Assembly: GCF_014648875.1 (NCBI RefSeq)
Contig: NZ_BMRY01000008.1
Span: forward strand, 1-64,000
Length of the DNA stretch: 64,000 bases
From: Streptomyces parvus
GTDB taxonomy: Bacteria; Actinomycetota; Actinomycetes; Streptomycetales; Streptomycetaceae
Direction: 5' to 3'
Shown piece by piece: positions 7,963 to 17,186 of this stretch; within the stretch, counting starts at the first letter, position 1; each line of letters begins with the position of its first letter. Both the position numbers and the translations under genes were made by a program. The notes beneath the pieces are model-generated. The model saw nothing but the letters and a program-made list of their open reading frames with translations, searched no databases and was not told where the DNA came from.

Positions 7963-8925
7963 TTGTCCCTGTTCTGGCGGATCTTCCTGCTCAACGCCGC
8001 CGTGCTGGTCGCGGCCGGCGCCCTGCTGCTGCTCGGACCGATCACCATCTCGACCCCGGTCCTGCTGACCGAGGCCATGATCCTGACCGGCGGCATCGCG
8101 TTCATGCTCGCGGCCAACGCGGCCCTGCTCCGGCTCGGCCTCTTCCCGCTCCAACGGGTCACCCGTGCGATGACGACCACCGATCTGCTGCGCCCGAGCC
8201 CGCGCCCCGAGGTCGCGGGGCACGGTGAGATCGCCGCGCTGATCGAGACGTTCAACACGATGCTGGACCGGCTGGAGGCCGAGCGCGCCACCAGCAGTGC
8301 CCGTGCGCTCTCCGCCCAGGAGGCCGAGCGCCGCCGCGTGGCGCAGGAGCTGCACGACGAGGTCGGGCAGACGCTGACCGCCGTACTGCTGGAGCTGAAG
8401 CGGGTCGCGGACCATGCTCCGGAGCCGCTCCGCGGGGAGTTGCGGCAGGTACAGGAGATCACCCGGGGGTCGCTCGACGAGATCCGCCGGATCGCGCGTC
8501 GGCTGCGGCCGGGCGTTCTGGAGGAGCTGGGCCTGGTGAGCGCGTTGACGGCGCTGATCACCGAGACCCCGACACCGGACGGGCTGACGATCCGCCGCCG
8601 GATGGAGAAGGACCTGCCGGAGCTGGGTGCGGAGGCCGAGCTGGTCGTCTACCGGATCGCACAGGAAGCCCTCACGAACACGGTCCGGCATGCCGGAGCC
8701 ACACACCTCGAACTCTCACTGCGGCGCAGTCCGGGCGGGGTCCAGCTGCTCATCCGCGACGACGGCCGCGGTCTCGGTGACACCCCCGAGGGGGCCGGTC
8801 TGCGCGGTATGCGCGAACGCGCCCTGCTGATCGGCGCCGAGGTCTCCCTCGGTCCCGGACCGCAGGGCGGCACCGAAGTACGTCTCGATGTGCCCGTCCC
8901 GAACGGAAGCAACGGAAGCAAGTGA
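7963..8925 (+). CDS. Two-component sensor histidine kinase, NarX/DesK type
   Basis: This 320-residue kinase has two N-terminal membrane helices (residues about 5-25 and 33-52), then a HAMP-like segment. The HisKA_3 dimerisation box is RRRVAQELHDEVGQTL with the phospho-acceptor at His131. The HATPase domain has VVYRIAQEALTNTVRHA and DDGRGLG. There is almost no extracytoplasmic loop, so it probably senses a membrane or intracellular signal. The TTG start at 7963 is supported by AAGGAG upstream. It overlaps the response regulator by four bases, so the two are coupled. Confidence 0.92.
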   Translation: MSLFWRIFLLNAAVLVAAGALLLLGPITISTPVLLTEAMILTGGIAFMLAANAALLRLGLFPLQRVTRAMTTTDLLRPSPRPEVAGHGEIAALIETFNTMLDRLEAERATSSARALSAQEAERRRVAQELHDEVGQTLTAVLLELKRVADHAPEPLRGELRQVQEITRGSLDEIRRIARRLRPGVLEELGLVSALTALITETPTPDGLTIRRRMEKDLPELGAEAELVVYRIAQEALTNTVRHAGATHLELSLRRSPGGVQLLIRDDGRGLGDTPEGAGLRGMRERALLIGAEVSLGPGPQGGTEVRLDVPVPNGSNGSK

Positions 8926-9620
8926 CCATGCCCACCTCACCGTCCATCGCCACGCCTGCCAGGGGCGCGGCCGCCCCGACCCGCATCCTGCTGGCGGACG
9001 ACCACGCCCTCGTACGGCGCGGAGTCCGGCTGATCCTCGACGGCGAACCGGACCTGACGGTCGTCGCCGAGGCCGGCGACGGGGCCGAGGCCATCGAGAT
9101 GGCCCGCGGCGAACAGCCCGACCTGGTCATCCTGGACATCGCGATGCCCCGTCTCACCGGCCTCCAGGCGGCGCGCGAACTGTCCCGGGTCATGCCGGGC
9201 GTGCGCATCCTGATGCTCACGATGTACGACAACGAGCAGTACTTCTTCGAGGCGTTGAAGGCGGGGGCAGCCGGGTACGTCCTCAAGTCGGTCGCGGACC
9301 GGGACCTGGTGGAGGCCTGCCGGGCGGCGATGCGCGACGAGCCGTTCCTCTATCCCGGCGCCGTGACGGCTCTCATCCGCAACTTCCTCGACCGGGCGAA
9401 GGACGGCGAGGACCTGCCGGCGCGGGCCATCACGGAGCGCGAGGAGGAGATCCTCAAGCTGGTCGCCGAGGGCCACTCGTCGAAGGAGATCGCCGAGCTG
9501 CTCGTCATCAGCGTCAAGACGGTGGAGCGGCACCGCGCCAACCTGCTCCAGAAGCTCGGCCTCAGGGACCGCCTGGAGCTCACCCGCTACGCGATCAGGG
9601 CCGGACTGATCGAGCCCTGA
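8922..9620 (+). CDS. NarL/LuxR-family response regulator
   Basis: The 232-residue protein has a receiver domain (ILLADDHALVRRGVRL, phosphorylated residue Asp72 in VILDIAMPRL, Lys in GYVLKSV). It ends in a LuxR-type helix-turn-helix (ITEREEEILKLVAEGHSSKEIAELL, SVKTVERHRANLLQKLGL). It pairs with the kinase immediately upstream. GTG at 8922 overlaps the kinase stop and ATG at 8928 is an alternative start. Targets are unknown; the nearest candidate is the DUF2510 gene downstream. Confidence 0.93.
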   Translation: MTMPTSPSIATPARGAAAPTRILLADDHALVRRGVRLILDGEPDLTVVAEAGDGAEAIEMARGEQPDLVILDIAMPRLTGLQAARELSRVMPGVRILMLTMYDNEQYFFEALKAGAAGYVLKSVADRDLVEACRAAMRDEPFLYPGAVTALIRNFLDRAKDGEDLPARAITEREEEILKLVAEGHSSKEIAELLVISVKTVERHRANLLQKLGLRDRLELTRYAIRAGLIEP

Positions 9621-9732
9621 CCGGGCCGCCGCGCGGGCGTGCGGTACGCGTACGGGTAAGCGCAGGTGGGCCCCGGGCGAGCGCACCCGGTCGGTTCATG
9701 TGATTCTCACCCGATCCGCATATGGTTCCCCC

Positions 9733-10653
9733 GTGACCCAGATGACCCCGCCCGGTTGGCATCCAGACCCCGGGCACTCAGGCAAAGGCCCCGCTCAGGA
9801 ACGCTGGTGGGACGGAGCGCAATGGACCGGCCATGTCCGCGCGTCGCCCGGCGCGGCACGCCGTCGCGGGATCCGCATCGGCGTCGGCGTGACGGTCGGC
9901 GTGGTGGTGTTCGCCGCCATCGGAGGCGGCGTGTACCTGCTGGGCGAGGAACGTGGCGGCGGCCGGCCGGACACCGCGGCCTCCTCGCCGTCCGCCGCCC
10001 CCGAACTGCCCGGCGCGCCGGACGGCGGCGACAAGGACGGCGGCCGGGGCGGCGGGGGGAACGACGGAGGGAACGGCGAAGGCCAGGGCCCGGAGCAGCA
10101 GCTCCCGCCGACCGAGCCGGGCTTCGCCACGGACCTGGCCGCCGGGATCAGCATGCCCGTGCCCAAGGGGTGGAAGGGAACGTCCGGAGCGGTCGGCGCC
10201 GGACTGACGACCGGCGAGCACGCGTGCCCCGGCGACACCGCCGAGACCTGTGTGCGCGGCGGCGTGTTCTCCGCCCCGGCGGCCGCCATGAAGCTCAGCG
10301 CGGGGACTCCGGAGGAGGCGGCGAAGAAGGACATCACCGTCAACGCCACGGAGTCCTACGGCGGCAAGAGCTACGGGAGGATCACCTCGCACGAGGAGCT
10401 GAAGTCCGAGGCCGTCACGGTGGCGGGCGGCAAGGGGTATGTCGTGCGCTGGAAGGTGGTGACGGAGAAGGGCGACGACGGTTACGTGGAATCGCTCGTG
10501 TTCCCCTCCCCCGTCACCAAGAACATGCTCGTCGTGGTCCGGTCCGGGTTCGACATCAACAAGGACGCGCCGAAGCTGTCCGTCCTGGACGAGATCACGG
10601 GCGGGATCAAGGCCGCGTCCGTCGGCGGTGGAGGGACCGGCGGCGAGGTCTGA
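9733..10653 (+). CDS. DUF2510 domain-containing membrane-anchored protein
   Basis: The product starts with the short DUF2510 domain (PPGWHPDPG to RWWDGAQWTGHVR, residues about 4-35). One transmembrane helix (about 48-70) leads to a Gly/Asp-rich linker and a 150-residue extracytoplasmic domain (EPGFATDLAAGISMPVPKGW onward). DUF2510 is an actinobacterial cytoplasmic domain next to membrane anchors; its function is unknown. GTG at 9733 is preferred over GTG at 9700 because the domain begins there. A strong bidirectional terminator follows. Confidence 0.82.
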   Translation: MTQMTPPGWHPDPGHSGKGPAQERWWDGAQWTGHVRASPGAARRRGIRIGVGVTVGVVVFAAIGGGVYLLGEERGGGRPDTAASSPSAAPELPGAPDGGDKDGGRGGGGNDGGNGEGQGPEQQLPPTEPGFATDLAAGISMPVPKGWKGTSGAVGAGLTTGEHACPGDTAETCVRGGVFSAPAAAMKLSAGTPEEAAKKDITVNATESYGGKSYGRITSHEELKSEAVTVAGGKGYVVRWKVVTEKGDDGYVESLVFPSPVTKNMLVVVRSGFDINKDAPKLSVLDEITGGIKAASVGGGGTGGEV

Positions 10654-10683
10654 TCCGGACACCGCACCGCCCCGCACCGGGCG

Positions 10684-10740
10684 GAACGGACGACGGCGGG
10701 GCCCGGACCGGAAACGGTCCGGGCCCCGCCGTTCCCGTTC
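10684..10740. terminator. Bidirectional intrinsic terminator
   Basis: A perfect 18-base stem (10693-10710 with 10715-10732) closes on a GAAA loop. An outer pair of GAACGG (10684-10689) and CCGTTC (10735-10740) extends it. It sits between the convergent DUF2510 and phospholipase C genes and can serve both. Confidence 0.9.
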
Positions 10741-12807
10741 TCAGCCGGTGATCGTGGCGGGGTCGCTGACCCCGGCGGCCCCGGTCTCGACATGACCGGC
10801 GAAGCGGCGCAGGAAGACGGGGTCGCCCTGGGCCGTGACGGACACGTCGTACCAGCGTTTGCCCGCCCGCAGGTCGATCGTGCGCGACACCGTGGCACCG
10901 GCCCGGACGGTGATCGTCTGTTCCGCTCCCCCGTAGGCGGCGGCGTTGGCCAGCGTCAGCCGGACCTCGGTGTCGCCGGGGTTGGTGAGGGTCAGGTCGA
11001 GGTTGCCGCTCCCGTCGTTGTGCCGGGCGGTGACCTCGGGGCCAGCGGTCGAACCCGGGCTCCTGAACGTACGGAGGAAGCCGCCCGGACCGTGGACGGT
11101 GAGGTCGTGGGTGCCGCCGGAGTACGCGGAGTTCCAGGCGTCCGTGATCGTCCTGCCCGCCTCGGCGGTGTACGTCCACGGGGCGTCGGTGCGGTTGCCG
11201 GAGGTGACGTAGAACTGCGCACCGGCCGCCGTCCCCGGGCTGAAGGTGAGCGCGATCTTTCCGGTTCCCGTGTCGACGGCGCTGTCGACGTACGGCGCGT
11301 ACGGCAGCGGCCGGGTGGGGCGGCTGCCCGGCTCCTGCTTCGGCATCGAGCCGACCGCGGGCGGGGTGGGCCGGTAGTCCGGGTGCCGTTCGCGGTCCGG
11401 CGGCTCGTAGGCGGCGGTGTCCGGCAGGTCGCCGGGGGCGGGCTCGGTGCGGGCGAAGTCGAAGGCGGAGGTCAGATCGCCGCAGACGGCACGCCGCCAC
11501 GGTGAGATGTTCGGCTCGCGCACCCCGAAGCGCTGCTCCATGAAGCGGAGCACCGAGGTGTGGTCGAAGGTCTCGGAGCAGACGTATCCGCCGGTGCTCC
11601 AGGGCGAGACGACCAGCATCGGGACGCGCGGCCCTAGCCCGTAGACGCCGGGGCCGTACGAGGAACCGCCCGGGTACACCTCGGTGGAGGTGTCGGCCGT
11701 GGACAGGCCCTGGTTCGCTGAGGTCGGCGGGTAGGGCGGCACGACGTGGTCGAAGAAGCCGTCGTTCTCGTCGTAGGTGATGAACAGGGCGGTACGGCTC
11801 CACACCTCGGGGTCGGACGTCAGGGCGTCCAGGAGGCGGGCGATGTACCAGGCACCGTAGTTGGAGGGGAAGTTGGAGTGCTCGGTGAAGGCCTCCGGGG
11901 CGGCGACCCAGGAGATCTGCGGCAGCTTCCCGTTCTTGACGTCGGCGGCGATCCCGTCGAAGTAGTCGTCGCCGTCGGCCACGTTCGTCCCCGTACGCGC
12001 CTTGTCGTACAGCGGGTTCCCGGGCTGGGCGTTGCGGTACTCGTTGAAGTAGAGGAGCGAGTTGTCGCCGTAGTTGCCCCGGTAGGCGTCGTCGATCCAG
12101 CCCCAGCCGCCGGGGCCGTCCAGGCCGTCGCCGATGTCCTGGTAGATCTTCCAGGAGATCCCGGCCTCCTCCAGCCGCTCGGGGTACGTGGTCCAGCCGT
12201 AGCCCCGCTCCTCGTTGCCGAGGACGGGCCCGCCGCCGGTGCCGTCGTTGCCCGTGTGACCGGACCAGAGGTAGTAGCGGTTGGGGTCGGTGGCCCCGAT
12301 GAACGAGCAGTGGTAGGCGTCGCAGACGGTGAAGCGGTCGGCCAGCGCGTAGTGGAAGGGGATGTCGTCCCGGGTCAGATAGGCCATGGTCGTCGGCGTC
12401 TTGGCCGGGATCCAACGGTCGTAACGCCCGTCGTTGTACGCCTGGTGGCCGCCCGCCCAGTCGTGGTTGAGGCCCTGGAGGAACTGCATCCCCAGGTCGT
12501 CGGCGGTCGGGTGGAACGGCAGGGTCTCCTTGCCCGCCGCATCGGCCTGGTGCCAGACGGACTTCCCGCTCGGCAGCGTCACGGGCCGCGGGTCGCCGAA
12601 CCCCCGGACGCCTTTCAGCGCGCCGAAGTAGTGGTCGAAGGAACGGTTCTCCTGCATCAGGACGACGATGTGCTCGACATCCTTGATCGTCCCGGAGGCA
12701 CGGTGGGCGGGGATGGCGGCAGCACGGTCGATGCTGCTTGACAGTGCGGCGAATCCCGCCGTCGCACCGGCTATCTGGAAGAAGCGGCGCCGATTCATAT
12801 CTGCCAT
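10741..12807 (-). CDS. Phosphocholine-specific phospholipase C, Tat-exported
   Basis: The 688-residue protein has a Tat signal (NRRRFFQIAGATAGFAALSS). The phosphoesterase domain starts with EHIVVLMQENRSFDHYFG, the family nucleophile and metal region, and contains FITYDENDGFFDHVVPP near residue 345. Two C-terminal DUF756-type beta domains follow (about 480-575 and 590-685). The family hydrolyses phosphatidylcholine-type lipids outside the cell and is often phosphate-regulated. I do not see a clear PHO box in the 150 bases upstream. ATG at 12807 follows a GAGG-type site; ATG at 12798 is possible. Confidence 0.93.
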   Translation of the reverse strand: MADMNRRRFFQIAGATAGFAALSSSIDRAAAIPAHRASGTIKDVEHIVVLMQENRSFDHYFGALKGVRGFGDPRPVTLPSGKSVWHQADAAGKETLPFHPTADDLGMQFLQGLNHDWAGGHQAYNDGRYDRWIPAKTPTTMAYLTRDDIPFHYALADRFTVCDAYHCSFIGATDPNRYYLWSGHTGNDGTGGGPVLGNEERGYGWTTYPERLEEAGISWKIYQDIGDGLDGPGGWGWIDDAYRGNYGDNSLLYFNEYRNAQPGNPLYDKARTGTNVADGDDYFDGIAADVKNGKLPQISWVAAPEAFTEHSNFPSNYGAWYIARLLDALTSDPEVWSRTALFITYDENDGFFDHVVPPYPPTSANQGLSTADTSTEVYPGGSSYGPGVYGLGPRVPMLVVSPWSTGGYVCSETFDHTSVLRFMEQRFGVREPNISPWRRAVCGDLTSAFDFARTEPAPGDLPDTAAYEPPDRERHPDYRPTPPAVGSMPKQEPGSRPTRPLPYAPYVDSAVDTGTGKIALTFSPGTAAGAQFYVTSGNRTDAPWTYTAEAGRTITDAWNSAYSGGTHDLTVHGPGGFLRTFRSPGSTAGPEVTARHNDGSGNLDLTLTNPGDTEVRLTLANAAAYGGAEQTITVRAGATVSRTIDLRAGKRWYDVSVTAQGDPVFLRRFAGHVETGAAGVSDPATITG

Positions 12808-12954
12808 GAGTGAGGGGCCTCTTGGAGTGTGGGGAACGGATGGACGCGTGGGGAACCGAAGCGAACAGGATGCTCCAAGAGAATCGAACAGAACGGAAGG
12901 GGCCGTGACGCATCGGTTAACGCCGGCGGTACGCGCGGCACGTGCGGCGTCGGC

Positions 12955-13461
12955 TCACGACAACGTACGTGTGAGCCACGCCACTTCGCCGTTCTCTTCC
13001 ATGGAGACGCGATCCCGATGGAATCCGAGCTTCTCCAGCACCCGGAGCGAAGGGGTGTTCCAGGTACCGACGGTCGACCAGAGCCGCGTGCGCCCGGTCG
13101 ACGCGGCGGCTTCGAGTACGGCGCCGGCCGCCTCGGTGGCGTAACCGCGCCCGTGCGTATGCCGGAACAGCTCGTACGCGATCTCGGGCTCCTCCAGGGT
13201 CGTGCGGCCGACGATCAGTCCGCAGTAGCCGATGAAGTCGCCCTCCTCGCGGCGCTGGATGGGGAGCAGCGCGATGCCCGTGGTCTCCGTCGCGGCGAGG
13301 AACTCCGCGATGGACGTCCGGATGCGCTCCACCGGGGGCTTCCCGTTGCCGCGTTCGGCGAGGAGGTCACAGAACGCGGCGGCGTCGGACTCGGCCCACG
13401 GCCGGAGTATCAGGCGCTCCGTCTCCAGGTGGAACGGCATGGTCGCGTATGTGGTGGACAT
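12955..13461 (-). CDS. GNAT-family N-acetyltransferase, RimJ-like
   Basis: The 168-residue protein shows the RimJ/RimL pattern. It has LETERLILRPWAESDAAAF at the N-terminus, GDFIGYCGLIVGR in the centre, the acetyl-CoA loop RHTHGRGYATEAA, and NTPSLRVLEKLGF near the end. Such enzymes acetylate protein N-termini or small amines; the substrate is unknown. The upstream in-frame start at 13470 adds three residues. It is a single gene between phospholipase C and the hydrolase, all on the minus strand. Confidence 0.88.
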   Translation of the reverse strand: MSTTYATMPFHLETERLILRPWAESDAAAFCDLLAERGNGKPPVERIRTSIAEFLAATETTGIALLPIQRREEGDFIGYCGLIVGRTTLEEPEIAYELFRHTHGRGYATEAAGAVLEAAASTGRTRLWSTVGTWNTPSLRVLEKLGFHRDRVSMEENGEVAWLTRTLS

Positions 13462-13494
13462 GGCTCCCACTCTGGCCCACGGACTCGTCGCGGA

Positions 13495-14163
13495 CTACGG
13501 CCGGTACCCCGGTACCAGCCGTTCCCGCAGGAACTCCACGAGGAGTTCGGGCTGCCCGACGAACGGGGAATGGCCGGTCTCCCACTCACGCACCTCGGTG
13601 CAGCGTGAGGCCATCGTCCGTTGCAGGGCGGGGTCGATGGCCCGGTCCTGCCCGCAGACGACGTACGTGGAGGGAGTGTCCTTCCAGCTGTGGTGCGCCG
13701 GAACTCCTCTGCCGCAGCCGGGTGCCTGGGGGCGGAGCAGGCCGACCGCACGGGCGGTGAGGGGTTGGGGGCAGTCGTGGTAGAGGACGTCGGCGGCCCG
13801 GTCGGGACGCAGGCTGGTCGATCCGTCGGGCTCGGGCCTGATCGCGTCCCGCAGTCGGGCGGACGCTCCGCCCAGAGCGGCCGCGCTCTCCCCGGCGTCC
13901 AGGGCGAAGGCCGCCAGATAGACCAGATGCCGCGCCCCGCGCACTCCGGTGATCACGGATCCCCCGTAGGAGTGCCCGAGCAGCAGCGGGGGTTCATCCA
14001 GCGAGTCGACGACGGCCTGGACCGCCTCCGTGTCGGCCGCCAGCGAGCCTCGGTGGAGTTCGGGGGCGACGGCTCCGGCCCCCGAGGACCGCAGGCGTTG
14101 CGCCACCGCCTCGAAGTGCTCGGGGCGGTGGTAGAGACCGTGGACGAGCACGACGGTCGGCAA
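13495..14163 (-). CDS. Alpha/beta hydrolase
   Basis: The 222-residue protein has the fold's oxyanion start (VVLVHGLYH), the nucleophile elbow GHSYGG near residue 65, a late acidic residue in YVVCGQDRAIDP, and a C-terminal HSPF histidine. The arrangement fits the small esterase group often annotated as alpha/beta fold hydrolases. The substrate is not deducible. It is encoded 33 bases upstream of the acetyltransferase start, on the same strand. Confidence 0.88.
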   Translation of the reverse strand: MPTVVLVHGLYHRPEHFEAVAQRLRSSGAGAVAPELHRGSLAADTEAVQAVVDSLDEPPLLLGHSYGGSVITGVRGARHLVYLAAFALDAGESAAALGGASARLRDAIRPEPDGSTSLRPDRAADVLYHDCPQPLTARAVGLLRPQAPGCGRGVPAHHSWKDTPSTYVVCGQDRAIDPALQRTMASRCTEVREWETGHSPFVGQPELLVEFLRERLVPGYRP

Positions 14164-14411
14164 TTGCTCCGCCTCCTCGGGCCGGATTCCGGCTGGTGAT
14201 CATAAGCGTCGGGCACGCACGGCCGGAGATCGAGGCGTCTCCCGCCAGGCAGACCGCGCTCGCCTGCCCGGCGGGCGGGCCACCGCGGTGTCCTCAGGTG
14301 CACCTGCGCGGTGGGGCTCGCACCAGCCGGAATCCGGGGGTCGGCGCTACTGATCCCACCTGCGGTCCCCGGCAGGATTTCCCGTGCCGGTCCGTATATC
14401 AGGGAGTGTTG

Positions 14412-15593
14412 ATGACACCGAGGACGACGACGTCGAAGCTGCGCAAGTGCCTGTCGGTCATAGCGGCGGCAGGCCTGGTGGGATCCGCCACCACCGTCGC
14501 CGCCGTGGCCGATCCTCCCGAGGACACGCCAGGGCGTGGGAGCAAGGACAGGGCCCTTCAGAGGAGCCTCGACGCATTGGTGAGCGAGGACGAGTTCCCC
14601 GCCGCCTTCGCGTGGGTCCGCAAGGACGGCCGGACCTCCTCGTTCGTCTCCGGGTCCGCGCGGCTCGGCGGACAGGTTCCGGTCCCGCACGACGGCTACG
14701 TACGGGCAGGCAGCAACACCAAGACGTTCACCGCGGTCGTGGTCCTGCAACTGGTGGCCGAGGGCAGGGTCGCGCTGGACGAGCCCATCGAGACGCACCT
14801 CCCCGGAGTGGTGCGGGGCGAGGGCATCGACGGCAGGAAGATCACCGTGCGGCAGTTGCTGCAGCACACCAGCGGCCTTCCCAACTACACCGAGCACATC
14901 GGCCTGGAGGACTTCGCGAGGATCCAGCACAAGTTCTTCCATCCGCATGATCTGCTCACCGCGGCCCTGGCCCACCCGGCGGAATTCGCACCGGGCGCCA
15001 AGTGGCAGTACAGCAACACCAACTATCTGCTCGCGGGAATGCTGATCGAGAAGGTCACCGAACGGCCCGTACAGGAGCAGATCACCGAGCGCGTGATCCG
15101 GAAGGCGGGGCTGCGCCACACCTCCTGGCCGCAGCCCGGCGACCGGACCGTCCCCGAGCCCCACGCCCGCGGCTACGCGCTCAGCAGCCAGGAGAACGGC
15201 AAGGTCGTCGACGCCACCCGGATGGACCCCTCCTGGGGCGGAGCGGCCGGCCAGCTGATCTCCACGCCGAGCGACCTCGCCAAGTTCACGCGCCTGCTCC
15301 TCGACGGAAAGCTCCTCGCACCCGGGCAACTGGCCGAGATGCGCAAGACGGTCAACGCCCCGATCATGCCCGGGTGGCGCTACGGTCTCGGCGTCCTCCG
15401 CATCCCGCTGAGCTGCGGCGGCGCGTACTGGGGGCACGGCGGCGACATCGACGGCTACGAAACCCGGGGCGGCGCCACCGACGACGGCCGCTCCGTAGGC
15501 CTGGCGGTCACCGCACTCCCCGGAACCTTCAGCGACGCGGAGAGGAGCGCAAAGGCAGTCATGGCCGCGACGGACACCGCGTTCTGCAACTGA
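14412..15593 (+). CDS. Exported serine hydrolase (beta-lactamase / D-Ala-D-Ala carboxypeptidase class)
   Basis: The 393-residue protein has a signal peptide (residues about 1-36). The class C beta-lactamase/DD-peptidase motifs are SNTK with Ser101 as nucleophile and Lys104, YSNTNY near residue 200, and HGGDIDGY near the end in place of KTG. It probably acts on cell-wall peptides or esters outside the cell; resistance is not implied. AGGGAG five bases before ATG supports the start at 14412, and the longer upstream frame is rejected. It is monocistronic. Confidence 0.9.
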   Translation: MTPRTTTSKLRKCLSVIAAAGLVGSATTVAAVADPPEDTPGRGSKDRALQRSLDALVSEDEFPAAFAWVRKDGRTSSFVSGSARLGGQVPVPHDGYVRAGSNTKTFTAVVVLQLVAEGRVALDEPIETHLPGVVRGEGIDGRKITVRQLLQHTSGLPNYTEHIGLEDFARIQHKFFHPHDLLTAALAHPAEFAPGAKWQYSNTNYLLAGMLIEKVTERPVQEQITERVIRKAGLRHTSWPQPGDRTVPEPHARGYALSSQENGKVVDATRMDPSWGGAAGQLISTPSDLAKFTRLLLDGKLLAPGQLAEMRKTVNAPIMPGWRYGLGVLRIPLSCGGAYWGHGGDIDGYETRGGATDDGRSVGLAVTALPGTFSDAERSAKAVMAATDTAFCN

Positions 15594-15665
15594 ACCGCCT
15601 GCGCGGACACTTGGTCCGACCCGCGATGGCAGGAACTCAGCATGGACACCGCTCTGCGCCGGCCT

Positions 15666-16043
15666 TCAGGGCGTGTCCGGAACGCCCGTCCCATCCGATC
15701 CGGTCCGGCCGCGGCGGGCGCGCACGGCGCGGGTGAGGCGTGCGATGCCATGGCCGAGCAGCCAGGGCAGCACCGTCAGGCCCCCGACGTATCCGAGAAC
15801 GTAGTGGACGACGTCGCGTGTGTGGCCGGGCCGGCCCCAGCTGTCGGTGGGGAAGGTCACCAGGATCGCGGAGACCGCCACGGGCAGCAGCGGCAGCAGC
15901 AACGACCACAGCCGCGGCCATCGACCGGGCCGCAGCGCGCACCACACTCCCATGCCTGCCATGACGAGCGGCCCGAAGGGGATCCACAGGAACACCGGGA
16001 CGAGCAGCAGCACCCACCACTCGTCCCCGTAACCGAACATCAT
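15666..16043 (-). CDS. Small membrane protein, hypothetical
   Basis: The product is about 125 residues with three hydrophobic segments (about 9-30, 42-63 and 82-103) and a basic, polar C-terminus (RAVRARRGRTGSDG). ATG at 16043 is preceded by a GGGGGG ribosome-site-like run; an upstream GTG at 16079 would add 12 residues. No named family is recognised. It lies between the serine hydrolase and a tRNA gene. Confidence 0.65.
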   Translation of the reverse strand: MMFGYGDEWWVLLLVPVFLWIPFGPLVMAGMGVWCALRPGRWPRLWSLLLPLLPVAVSAILVTFPTDSWGRPGHTRDVVHYVLGYVGGLTVLPWLLGHGIARLTRAVRARRGRTGSDGTGVPDTP

Positions 16044-16160
16044 CGGCACGCCCCCCTGATCCCCGCCCCACAGGCTCACCCCAGTATCCCCGCCGGCGAA
16101 CCGCCCCGGTCGGCACCGCCACGAACTCCGACTGGTCCCCGACCGTCCCCAAAATGATCA

Positions 16161-16194
16161 AGGGCCGGTTTCGGATTGCTCCGAAACCGGCCCT
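16161..16194 (-). terminator. Intrinsic terminator downstream of tRNA-Pro
   Basis: A perfect 14-base stem (16161-16174 with 16181-16194) has the loop attgct. On the minus strand it lies 20 bases past the tRNA 3' end and is followed by a TGATCATTTT tract, which suits transcription termination of the tRNA. Confidence 0.85.
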
Positions 16195-16213
16195 GATCTA
16201 CGACTGTCTCCAG

Positions 16214-16287
<74 letters not shown>

Positions 16288-16376
16288 CTGCCCGTCTGAC
16301 CTGGGGTTTCCCCTGGCCGAACGCGCATGAGAACAATACCGCACTCCGGCAGGTGGTCACCAACACCATTCCCCTC

Positions 16377-16404
16377 TTGACCTCAACCATGGTTGATGTT
16401 GAAC
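16377..16404 (+). promoter_or_regulatory. Promoter-like region with perfect palindrome before the transketolase pair
   Basis: TTGACC (16377-16382) resembles a -35 box and is followed directly by the perfect 14-base palindrome TCAACCATGGTTGA (16383-16396). A -10-like TTGAAC lies at 16399-16404, just before the ATG at 16415. A dyad inside the promoter spacer is how MerR-type activators bind, but no MerR gene is adjacent, so the regulator is unassigned. Confidence 0.55.
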
Positions 16405-16414
16405 GCTCGGGGCC

Positions 16415-17152
16415 ATGACGCACACGACTGCCGCACCGGCCCCCGGCCGCCAGGCCGCACCCACCCCCGCACCCTCGCCCGACTTCCGGGATCTCCCCCG
16501 CCTCATCGCCCTGATGACCGGCGCGGAGAAGCACGCCCCCGCCGCCCACTCCACGCTCGACGCCCTGTGGGTCCTCTACGACCGGGTGCTCCGGGTCACA
16601 CCGGACTCGGTCGACGATCCCGGGCGCGACCGCTTCCTGCTGTCCAAGGGGCACGGGCCGATGGCCTACTACGCCGTCCTCGCCGCGCGCGGCTTCTTCG
16701 ACAAGGCTCTGCTGCCCGGCTTCGGGTCGTACGACTCGCCGCTCGGCCACCACCCGGACCGGCTGCTGGTGCCGGGGGCGGAGATCGGCAGCGGGTCGCT
16801 GGGGCACGGGCTGCCGCTCGCGGTCGGGACGGTGCTGGGGCTGCGCGCCCAGGGCCTCACCGACCCCCGGGTCTGGGTCCTGATCGGCGACGCGGAGCTG
16901 GACGAGGGCAGCAACCACGAGGCCATCGCCCACGCGGGTCCTGCCGGGCTCGAACAGCTCCACACCCTCGTGATCGACAACGCGTCCGCCACCCACGGCT
17001 GGCCCGGCGGGATCGCTTCCCGCTTCGCGTCCGCCGGATGGGACGCGGTGACCGTGGACGGCCGCGACCACGAAGCCCTGCACCAGGCGTTCACCACGTC
17101 CCACCCGGGCAAGCCGCTGGCCGTCGTCGCCCGCGTCGAACCCAAGAACTGA
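16415..17152 (+). CDS. Transketolase, N-terminal (TPP-binding) subunit
   Basis: The 245-residue protein covers only the thiamine-diphosphate pyrimidine/diphosphate half of transketolase. It shows LLSKGHGPMAYYAVLA, GSLGHGLPLAVG, and the Mg-TPP motif GDAELDEGSNHEA with VIDNAS. The partner gene downstream supplies the other half, and both are needed for activity. Split transketolases occur in archaea and in many secondary-metabolism or sugar clusters and transfer two-carbon ketol units. The operon has a 34-base gap. It could serve pentose metabolism or an unknown acyloin reaction. Confidence 0.9.
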   Translation: MTHTTAAPAPGRQAAPTPAPSPDFRDLPRLIALMTGAEKHAPAAHSTLDALWVLYDRVLRVTPDSVDDPGRDRFLLSKGHGPMAYYAVLAARGFFDKALLPGFGSYDSPLGHHPDRLLVPGAEIGSGSLGHGLPLAVGTVLGLRAQGLTDPRVWVLIGDAELDEGSNHEAIAHAGPAGLEQLHTLVIDNASATHGWPGGIASRFASAGWDAVTVDGRDHEALHQAFTTSHPGKPLAVVARVEPKN

Positions 17153-17186
17153 CCGCAGCAGACCGAGAACCCGGGAGGGACCCTTC

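Noticed and set aside
13953..15437. Long minus-strand reading frame opposite the serine hydrolase
   Set aside because: It has no recognisable domain, is rich in Arg/Gly/Pro as expected of antisense frames in high-GC DNA, and overlaps a clear plus-strand gene with motifs and a ribosome site.
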